From NCBI GenBank assembly GCA_016839745.1, contig JAEOTS010000122.1, forward strand, positions 1 to 64,000: 64,000 nt of DNA, in the 5' to 3' direction. Below the pieces are notes generated by a model. It was not told where the DNA came from, did no database searches, and saw nothing but the letters and a program-made list of their open reading frames with translations. Position 1 is the stretch's first letter; every line of letters starts with the position of its first letter. Below, piece by piece: positions 57,647 through 64,000 of this stretch. Position numbers and translations under genes: made by a program. This stretch comes from Promethearchaeota archaeon (GTDB lineage Archaea > Asgardarchaeota > Lokiarchaeia > Sigyniarchaeales > SOKP01).

Positions 57647-58555
57647 TTACATTTGGGTCAAATTTTTCCGTGGTAAATTTTTTATTTTTGGGTCATTGAT
57701 GTAGGAATCGAGCGTCTTAATGAAAGCATCTCTATCAATTTTAATGTTTGAAGATTCTAATGAACAATAGTTACTGACATGATCGTTGAACACTTGGGAG
57801 GAAACATTTTCCCCTAAATTAGCAATAATATTTCGTTCTTCAATCAGATTTTCTACGGGAGATAATAATTCAAAATCTCCATTCTTCCAGTCCTTCCAAA
57901 GCGGAGTGTTAGGCATTAGATTTAAAGTTCTAAATCGGAAAATTGTAGGGTTTATTTCAGTGAGTACTCCAGCTGTTTCTTTAATGTGTTCCTCTGAAAA
58001 TTTTTTCCCTCCTAAGCCTAAAATAACATATAAACTTAGTTTTATGCCCGAATTTAACACCCTTTTTCCAGCTTTAATCATTGATTCTGCATTGGTACCC
58101 TTCTTCATAAGTCGTAGAATTTTACTACTTCCACTCTCTAATCCCATATATACTATATCTAATCCCGCTTCTGATAATTTTTTTAATTCTTCATCAGTCT
58201 TCCTTAGAATGTCTAAAGCTTTCGCATAACAACTTACTCTTGGTACATTTTTCATTCTTAATCTGACATATTCAATTATCTTTACGAGGTAATCTGTAGG
58301 TGCTGAAGTGGGATTACCTCCGGCCAGAAAAACAGGATATCCATGATAATTTTTATCAGCATAGAGATCAATATCCTTCAGCACATCTTCTAGTGGGCGT
58401 ACTGCATAATCTTGAGTTGTTCCATAGATCCCTTTATATGTTCCACAAAAGCGGCATTTATTCCAATTACAGCCCCCTGTAACAGCTATGAGTACACTGT
58501 ATGCTTCAACAGGAGGTCTGATAATAATTTGACTTGGGGGTACTTTAAAAACCAT
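57647..58555 (-). CDS. radical SAM protein
   Basis: 302 residues. The cluster motif GGCNWNKCRFCGTYKG, with CX4CX2C spacing, matches a known group of radical SAM enzymes (CSHNKCTFC type). Later signatures are the glycine-rich GLESGSSKILRLMKKG and ILGLGGKKFSEEH. The substrate is unknown. There is no B12-binding domain and no partner gene nearby. Confidence 0.88.
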   Translation of the reverse strand: MVFKVPPSQIIIRPPVEAYSVLIAVTGGCNWNKCRFCGTYKGIYGTTQDYAVRPLEDVLKDIDLYADKNYHGYPVFLAGGNPTSAPTDYLVKIIEYVRLRMKNVPRVSCYAKALDILRKTDEELKKLSEAGLDIVYMGLESGSSKILRLMKKGTNAESMIKAGKRVLNSGIKLSLYVILGLGGKKFSEEHIKETAGVLTEINPTIFRFRTLNLMPNTPLWKDWKNGDFELLSPVENLIEERNIIANLGENVSSQVFNDHVSNYCSLESSNIKIDRDAFIKTLDSYINDPKIKNLPRKNLTQM

Positions 58556-58750
58556 ATCTCATCAAGGATATATATTCTCGATTATTAATTTGCTATGAAC
58601 AAAACTACTAAGTTATTTTAAGCATTTTTAGAATAAAGATTTTAGTATTATATTTTAACACTAAATTGATTAAATTTTTCTTGTAGCATTAATTTAAGAA
58701 GTTATTAGCTTAAATCAAAATCTAACTTATTAGAATAATCGGTATTTTAA

Positions 58751-59356
58751 TTGATCGACACATATACTCAGGGAAAAGAAATCTTATTTACTTTTAAAAC
58801 CGTAATAGTTGGTCCTCCTAGCGCAGGTAAAACTTGTCTTTTTAACCGTTTTTGTTTTAACTCTTTTAATTTCGACACTTCACTCACAATTGGAGTTAAT
58901 TTTCACTCCATCGATCTAAAAATCCGTTCTAAAGATGAAATTAAAAACCCCAAAGAAACTTATAATGTGCAATCAATTTTTGATTTTGGAGGTCAAGAAA
59001 GGTTTAAAGCTTTAATTCCAAAATTTTTAGGAGGAGCTAATGGTGTTCTATTAGTATTTGATTTAACAAGTAAAAATTCATTCGAACAGTTAGAATTCTG
59101 GTATAACCAAGTATTAGAACATGCTAATGGCTTAAATCTTCCAAAATTATTAGTTGGAAGTAAAAGCGATTTAATTTCATCTACCATCATAGAGAACCTT
59201 GTTACAGAAGAAGAAATATGTAATTTTATCCAAGAAAAGAATATGGATGGGTTTTTTAAAACATCAGCCTTACAGAACCAAAATGTATTGACTGTATTTA
59301 AAGAGCTAAATAATTTGATGTTAAAGCATCAAAACACTCAATATGTTGTATGCTAA
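58751..59356 (+). CDS. Ras/Arf-like small GTPase ending in Cys
   Basis: 201 residues. G1 is GPPSAGKT (21-28), the switch I Thr is near 46, G3 is DFGGQE (78-83), as in Arf-like and Galpha proteins, G4 is SKSD (137-140) in place of NKxD, and G5 is TSA. The last residue is Cys after QYVV, similar to eukaryotic prenylated GTPase tails. TTG at 58751 is the first start after the in-frame stop. A prenyl diphosphate synthase gene lies convergent, 17 bases away. Asgard genomes carry many such GTPases; the partner is unknown. Confidence 0.88.
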   Translation: MIDTYTQGKEILFTFKTVIVGPPSAGKTCLFNRFCFNSFNFDTSLTIGVNFHSIDLKIRSKDEIKNPKETYNVQSIFDFGGQERFKALIPKFLGGANGVLLVFDLTSKNSFEQLEFWYNQVLEHANGLNLPKLLVGSKSDLISSTIIENLVTEEEICNFIQEKNMDGFFKTSALQNQNVLTVFKELNNLMLKHQNTQYVVC

Positions 59357-59373
59357 TATTCTTCTTTGTAAAA

Positions 59374-60447
59374 CTAAAATTCTCTCATATACATAAAGTC
59401 GGAGAATTCATTGAAGAATGTTTTCTGATTTTTGTTAAGATCTGGATAAATATTTCTAAGCGACACTTTTGCTTGGTTTATTAGATTTTTAGAGAAATGC
59501 TCTGCTATTATCACAGCGTTAGTTTCGGCAAAAATTGTCTCAACAGTCTTAACATCACTTTTACTTAAATCTTCTAAATGATATATTTCATTTAAGGTCT
59601 TTGATTGATTTTCATCTGTATTTTGAACAGCAAATATGTATATTATTTTTTTCTTCCTTGCTTTAATATCACTTTTAATATCAATTATATCATCTCGGAT
59701 CGCAAATGCCTGACCCATTAGGTTCATAGCATTACTTAAAGGTTCAATTTGATAATGAAAATTGCCTTTAGCCAAGATAGCTCCAATTTTTACAGATTTT
59801 TCAAGCAGACTTGCTCTTTGCATCTCTGCGATAGATAAATATTGCTCTAAAGACATGGTAATATTGTGATAATTCATATATTCTTCTATAATTTGCCCTT
59901 TCATTAATCTATCCATTGCTGCTGTATATTCATTTATAGCCTGCAATTTTAAATTATCGGAAAATCTCGAAGTTTTAAGAATGTTTAATCCTAAAAGATA
60001 TCCCTGTGTTCCACCTAATATACTCATGTCTCTCCCATACATCTTAATTATTTCTTCTTTATTCGGAAGTTCTGTATTATTGTATACTTGGTTTAATTCA
60101 TTTTCGAGTTGAACATGAAAAGTGGGTTTACCTCTTCTCTCCAAATCAGCATCAATAAGATCGTCATATATTAAGTACCCACTATGTAGCAACTCCACCG
60201 ATAAGGAGACTTTCCTGATTTGATGTAATTGAGTATCCATATTAATAGGATTTACAATACCTACAAATGCAGCAATCAATAGAATTGGATGAAGTCTCTT
60301 TGCTTTCTTATTTAGAATGAAATCTTGAAGATGAGCAATAAAATCCTTTAATAGAATCTCTTTTTCTATATCGTTTAAATAAGAGAAATAATCTTCTAAT
60401 TCATTATCAATAGCTTCTTTCTCAGATTTCAGGAATTCTTCTATCAT
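59374..60447 (-). CDS. trans-isoprenyl diphosphate synthase (FPP/GGPP type)
   Basis: 357 residues. The first Asp-rich motif DDLIDADLERRGKPT begins at residue 95 and the second is RDDIIDIKSD, both needed to bind Mg-diphosphate. Tyr91, four residues before the first motif, may limit chain length, as in medium-chain enzymes. The product would be a C15-C25 precursor for archaeal ether lipids. Convergent with the small GTPase gene. Confidence 0.92.
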   Translation of the reverse strand: MIEEFLKSEKEAIDNELEDYFSYLNDIEKEILLKDFIAHLQDFILNKKAKRLHPILLIAAFVGIVNPINMDTQLHQIRKVSLSVELLHSGYLIYDDLIDADLERRGKPTFHVQLENELNQVYNNTELPNKEEIIKMYGRDMSILGGTQGYLLGLNILKTSRFSDNLKLQAINEYTAAMDRLMKGQIIEEYMNYHNITMSLEQYLSIAEMQRASLLEKSVKIGAILAKGNFHYQIEPLSNAMNLMGQAFAIRDDIIDIKSDIKARKKKIIYIFAVQNTDENQSKTLNEIYHLEDLSKSDVKTVETIFAETNAVIIAEHFSKNLINQAKVSLRNIYPDLNKNQKTFFNEFSDFMYMREF

Positions 60448-60588
60448 TTTTAATCATTGCCTTTGTTTAACTAATTCCTATTTATAATAATTAAATGATA
60501 ATTTATTTACTTGTGTAAACAAGATTTTTATTATTGTTCTTCCAATATTTCTTAAATCTGTAAAGTAAAATAAAAAGGTGATTTTAAT

Positions 60589-61098
60589 ATTCTAATAGCA
60601 GTTTTCTCAGATTCACACGATCATCGAGATAATATTTTAAAAGCAGTTTCTATAATAAACGATAAAAAAGTAGATGCATTAATTCATTGCGGTGATTACG
60701 TTGCACCTTTCGTTAAATTATGGTTCAATAAACTCAATGAATCAATAAAAAAGCAATTTTTTGGCGTTTTCGGAAATAATGATGGAGAAATTCTATACCT
60801 CACACAAAACTTAGGTCAAATTTGTGATTTTGCAAAAAATGGTCATGAGTTAATAATTGAGTTAGGAGGAAAGCGAATTTTTGCTTCACACATGCCTAAA
60901 CAAGAAACCATTGATGCATTAGCAGAATCTGGAAAATTTGATATTATCTTATCTGGTCATACCCATAACATGGTAAATCGGAAAGAGAATGGGGTGTTAA
61001 TAATAAATCCCGGTGAACTCTGCGGATATTTAACGAATAAATCAACATTTGCAATTATTGATACTGAAACTATGAATGCTGAAATTATTGAAATTTAG
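60589..61098 (+). CDS. YfcE/MJ0936-type metallophosphoesterase with apparent ATT start
   Basis: 169 codons. The frame shows AVFSDSHDHRDN, IHCGDYVAP, VFGNNDGE, FASHMPKQ and SGHTHN, all the metal motifs of this small phosphodiesterase family (about 165 residues). No ATG, GTG or TTG lies between the in-frame TAA at 60571 and the SDSH motif; ATT at 60589 has GGTGAT six bases before it and gives the normal family N-terminus (MLIAVFSDSH). A later Met at 60892 would cut off the active site. Substrate: cyclic or diester nucleotides, unproven. Confidence 0.85.
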   Translation: MLIAVFSDSHDHRDNILKAVSIINDKKVDALIHCGDYVAPFVKLWFNKLNESIKKQFFGVFGNNDGEILYLTQNLGQICDFAKNGHELIIELGGKRIFASHMPKQETIDALAESGKFDIILSGHTHNMVNRKENGVLIINPGELCGYLTNKSTFAIIDTETMNAEIIEI

Positions 61099-61163
61099 TA
61101 ACAGTTCAATTTATTCGTTTTCTTAATTTTTTTATAGCAGTAAGCTTTAATCTATATTATATT

Positions 61164-62381
61164 ATGAGTCTCCCCTTAGAAGGTAAAGTTGTTATTGACC
61201 TTGCTCGGATGCTACCTGGACCATATGCCTCAATGATATTGGCAGATCTTGGTGCAGAAGTTATAAGAGTTGAGGATCCTAAGTATCCATACGCAAGTCC
61301 TCCACCATTTTTTCAGAAAGGTAGGTATCGTGAGAGTGCATTTAATTCAGTTATAATGAGAAATAAAAGATCTATAGCACTTGATTTAAAAAAAAGTCAA
61401 GCTTTAGAAATATTCTATAAATTAGTAGAAAAAGCAGATGTTATATTAGAAACTTTTAGACCAAAAGTTACAAATAAATTAAAAATTGATTATGATACAT
61501 TATTTAAAATTAATAAATCAATAATTTATTGTTCATTGACAGGGTATGGTCAATACGGACCTTACGAACAAACAGCGGGTCATGACTTAAATTACATTGG
61601 AATTTGTGGGATATTAGATTTAAATAAAGAGAGAGAGTTAGAAGAGAAAAAAGATCAAGAAAGAAAACCTATTCTCCCTGGCGTGCAAGCCGCTGATATA
61701 GGAGGAGGATTGGTTTCAACAATTGGAATACTTGGAGCTTTACTTGAACGAGAGAGAAATCCCAAAAAAGAGGGTCAATATATTGATGTTTCTATGACGG
61801 ATTGCGTTTTTTCTTTTATGCCTATGGCGGCTGCTTTTCAATTTTCTAAAGGTAAAAACGACGGTATGACTAAACCAAGAAATCCTTTGCACGGGGAAGT
61901 TCCATTTTATTCAATTTATAAAACCAAAGATAATAAGTATATGTCTGTCGGTGCGATTGAGGTAAAATTTTGGCGTGGTGTATGCAAGGGGCTTGGGCGG
62001 GAAGATTTAATACCAAAAGGAAATGTGTTGGGAATAGAAAAAGAGGAAGTATTCCGCGAAGTTCAAAATGAATTTTTAAAGAAAACCCAAAACGAATGGA
62101 TGGAGATTTTTTCAAATATTGATGCTTGCGTTATGCCTGTAAAAACTTTCAGTGAAGCATGTGAAGATCCACAAATTAAATCGCGAAACATGGTTGTTGA
62201 TATGAATCATCCAAAATTTGGTAAAATTCAAAATGTAAACTCGCCAATTAAATATTCCAGAACACCTTTAACAATAAGGAGTTTAGCACCGCAAATTGGT
62301 CAAAATACAAGAGAAATTCTGAAGGAGCTTAACTACTCAGAAGAAGATATTAAAAATCTTAAAAAATCGGGAATAATTTAA
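61164..62381 (+). CDS. CaiB/BaiF family CoA-transferase
   Basis: 405 residues of the class III CoA-transferases. It starts LPLEGKVVIDLARMLPGPYA, has DLGAEVIRVEDP, NKRSIALDLKK, then GYGQYGPYEQTAGHDLNYIG and PGVQAADIGGGLVSTIGI, where the Asp is the catalytic candidate. Members move CoA between carboxylic acids or racemise 2-methylacyl-CoA. Together with the FadD-like ligase and the class I CoA-transferase it points to acyl-CoA metabolism. Substrate unknown. Confidence 0.93.
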   Translation: MSLPLEGKVVIDLARMLPGPYASMILADLGAEVIRVEDPKYPYASPPPFFQKGRYRESAFNSVIMRNKRSIALDLKKSQALEIFYKLVEKADVILETFRPKVTNKLKIDYDTLFKINKSIIYCSLTGYGQYGPYEQTAGHDLNYIGICGILDLNKERELEEKKDQERKPILPGVQAADIGGGLVSTIGILGALLERERNPKKEGQYIDVSMTDCVFSFMPMAAAFQFSKGKNDGMTKPRNPLHGEVPFYSIYKTKDNKYMSVGAIEVKFWRGVCKGLGREDLIPKGNVLGIEKEEVFREVQNEFLKKTQNEWMEIFSNIDACVMPVKTFSEACEDPQIKSRNMVVDMNHPKFGKIQNVNSPIKYSRTPLTIRSLAPQIGQNTREILKELNYSEEDIKNLKKSGII

Positions 62382-62481
62382 AGTTCAAATTTTTATTTAA
62401 ACATAATTTTATTTAAGAAAATTATCATAATAAAGTAAAGAGGTTAGTATTACCTCATCTGAGTTTATATAAGGCAAAATT

Positions 62482-64000
62482 ATGACTGAAGAATCGCGTA
62501 AGAATGAAGATCGTGATAATGTTGAAAGGAAAGAAGCCACACAAGATAAAGATAGCGAAATAAAAAGGGGTAAACCCGTAGTTCTCAAAGCAGAGGCATA
62601 TAAAACAATAATATTATATGCTAGTAGATACGCAAATCAAGCTATACCTTCCGAAGACTGGAAAGAAATATACGGTCTTTTAATCGGATTTTACGACGAT
62701 GATTTCTTATATGTCGAAAGAGCAATTCCAATGACATATGGTCACGACACAGATGTAGAATTTAGCGAAACCGATTATGGGGATGTTGAAAAAATACACG
62801 AGGAATTAGATAAAGAAGGCAAAGGATATTTTATCGTTGGATGGTTCCATTCTCATCCAGGTTTGACCTTATTCTTTTCATATATTGATCTTATTAATCA
62901 ACTTGGATTTCAGGGCAAATTTAAGGATGCTATAGGATTGGTTTTCGATCATACTCTTCTTGGAAAGAAAAGGGAAGAGAAAATTGATAACAATATTCTA
63001 ACTAAATATGACACGGGATTTGAGATATATCGGTTAACTGATGTAACAATGGATTCTAATTCCGTTGAGTTTGAGACTAATTATCATAAAATCGATTATA
63101 TTGTTGAAGGATTAAATAAATTCTTTTTTGCAAATGTTCTCGCGGAGTTATCTTCTTTAGCTTCAGCAGGAAAACCACTTCAAGAAGCCTTTAAGGAGCA
63201 TTATAGGCTAGAATCAGATTATAAAGATATTGATGGAGTGTTAGAGGACTCAAATATTGAATTATCACAAGAAAATCTTGTCGATATCCCTTTATCAGAA
63301 GATATTAAATTCAACGTTGACGATATTTTTTATGAGACTATTATTGATAGCGATAAAATAAAGGAATTAGCGGATAAAATTATTTACGAAGGAAATCAAG
63401 CTTTTAAAAACAAAGATACTTTTACGGGTATAGAAAAATATCGCCGGGGCATTGAAAAATATAAAGAAATCAATGATGTGAACCGGGTAATGGATTTGTT
63501 AAGAAAAGTATCAAGATCTTGCATAGCCAACAATCATCTAGTGATTGCCAGAGAATTCGCTGATGAATTATTTAATCTAGCAGAATTTAACAATCAAATT
63601 TTTTATAAAGGTATAGCAAATTATATAATAGGTTATATTATCGTAAGAGAAGGAGACATAGACGTATTAGAATATGGTTTGAAAAAAATTGAAGAAGCAG
63701 CTGTAGATTTTATAAAAGTTAAAGATTTTGCTGGCGCTGGAATGGCTTTTAATAAAATTGGATTGAGTTATGAGAAAAAGATTAAACAAATTGGAACCGC
63801 ATGCCTTTTTTATCGGGAAGCTATAGAAAATTACAATAATGGCTTGAGTTATAGTCACCCGCTACGAATTACCCCATGGAGCAAGCCAGAAGTTCTGATT
63901 GAAAAAATAATAGAATTGAGAGATATCATTGATGTTCTGTTACCAGATATAGAAAATTCTGAGATAAAAAAGAAGGTTGTTAATGATCTGAAATCCATTC
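62482..64000 (+). CDS. JAMM (JAB1/MPN+) domain protein with C-terminal helical repeats (partial, 3' end beyond window)
   Basis: At least 506 residues, open to the window edge. Residues about 30-200 form an MPN domain with a complete JAMM motif: Glu62 in EIYG, His123 and His125 in GWFHSHPG, Ser133 and Asp136. The order matches the zinc site of Rpn11/CSN5-type deubiquitinases. From about residue 290 to the window edge, helix pairs of TPR type follow (ADKIIYEGNQAFKNKD, IEKYRRGIEKYKEI). The first 30 residues are a charged, probably loose, tail. It may remove ubiquitin-like proteins such as the Gly-Gly protein at 6.6 kb, which is inference only. Confidence 0.88.
   Translation, partial: MTEESRKNEDRDNVERKEATQDKDSEIKRGKPVVLKAEAYKTIILYASRYANQAIPSEDWKEIYGLLIGFYDDDFLYVERAIPMTYGHDTDVEFSETDYGDVEKIHEELDKEGKGYFIVGWFHSHPGLTLFFSYIDLINQLGFQGKFKDAIGLVFDHTLLGKKREEKIDNNILTKYDTGFEIYRLTDVTMDSNSVEFETNYHKIDYIVEGLNKFFFANVLAELSSLASAGKPLQEAFKEHYRLESDYKDIDGVLEDSNIELSQENLVDIPLSEDIKFNVDDIFYETIIDSDKIKELADKIIYEGNQAFKNKDTFTGIEKYRRGIEKYKEINDVNRVMDLLRKVSRSCIANNHLVIAREFADELFNLAEFNNQIFYKGIANYIIGYIIVREGDIDVLEYGLKKIEEAAVDFIKVKDFAGAGMAFNKIGLSYEKKIKQIGTACLFYREAIENYNNGLSYSHPLRITPWSKPEVLIEKIIELRDIIDVLLPDIENSEIKKKVVNDLKSI

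Noticed and set aside
62464..62472. TATA-like TTTATATAA before the JAMM gene
   Set aside because: It lies only about ten bases before the ATG, so a start of transcription at the normal distance would fall inside the gene. Probably chance in AT-rich DNA.
1..64000. tRNA genes, rRNA genes, CRISPR arrays and IS elements
   Set aside because: I looked for T-loop motifs, regular repeats and transposase genes in the gaps and found none. Short RNA genes with weak signals could be missed by eye.

Overview
The window looks like a piece of an Asgard archaeal genome, most like the Lokiarchaeia; this placement is inferred, since no rRNA marker is present. It is AT-rich, has Shine-Dalgarno-type GGTGAT/GTGAT start signals, and mixes archaeal genes (EndA-type tRNA splicing endonuclease, PIN-ATPase of the COG1855 type, COG1202-like helicase, trans-prenyl diphosphate synthase) with bacterial-type metabolism (PurH, FolD, NadA, FadD-like ligase). 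It also carries several eukaryotic-signature-type proteins: a ubiquitin-like protein ending in Gly-Gly, a JAMM metalloprotease-like protein, an actin-related protein, a Ras/Arf-like GTPase, a DRG-like GTPase with a longin-like partner, and a HEAT/winged-helix protein.

Layout. 1-5 kb: gamma-carbonic anhydrase-like protein (cut by the window edge), membrane Nudix protein, NadA, acyl-CoA ligase. 5-9 kb: HTH regulator, Gly-Gly ubiquitin-like protein, tandem duplicated oxidoreductases. 9-15 kb: DUF362-ferredoxin protein, double flavodoxin-type protein with an Fe-S motif, orphan hydrogenase-maturation protease, GPH-type transporter, SDR. 15-21 kb: EndA homologue with a changed catalytic His, PIN-ATPase, tandem ACT protein, and a two-gene unit of Sir2 and CoA-transferase/GNAT fusion. 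21-32.6 kb: PHP hydrolase, APC permease, coiled-coil membrane protein, degenerate amidohydrolase-YjbQ fusion, phosphoesterase, PfkB kinase, small zinc protein, ZIP transporter, solitary ECF S component. 32.7-38 kb: GH20-like hexosaminidase, split DUF4139-like pair, DnaJ-type zinc-finger protein without J domain. 38-48 kb: helicase, two longin-like proteins flanking a DRG-like GTPase, FolD, a surface-anchored alpha/alpha-toroid protein, and a zinc-ribbon actin-related protein. 48-54 kb: ModE-type HTH, MBL hydrolase, PH-like membrane protein, a scar with two gene fragments, HAD hydrolase, HEAT/winged-helix protein. 54-64 kb: PurH, IMP dehydrogenase, radical SAM, small GTPase next to a prenyl diphosphate synthase, YfcE-type phosphoesterase with an apparent AUU start, CaiB-type CoA-transferase, JAMM protein (cut by the window edge).

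How the genes fit together. FolD can make the 10-formyl-THF used by PurH, and PurH and GuaB are consecutive steps from AICAR to XMP. FadD-like ligase, CoA-transferase/GNAT, Sir2 and CaiB point to organic-acid/acyl-CoA metabolism with possible lysine-acetylation control. The cytoskeletal, GTPase, longin and ubiquitin-type genes are scattered, not in one operon. The strongest unusual observations are the actin-related protein with two zinc ribbons inserted before its last actin strands, the DRG-like GTPase/longin pair, the ready-processed Gly-Gly ubiquitin-like protein, and two genes that appear to start at AUU codons with good Shine-Dalgarno sites.
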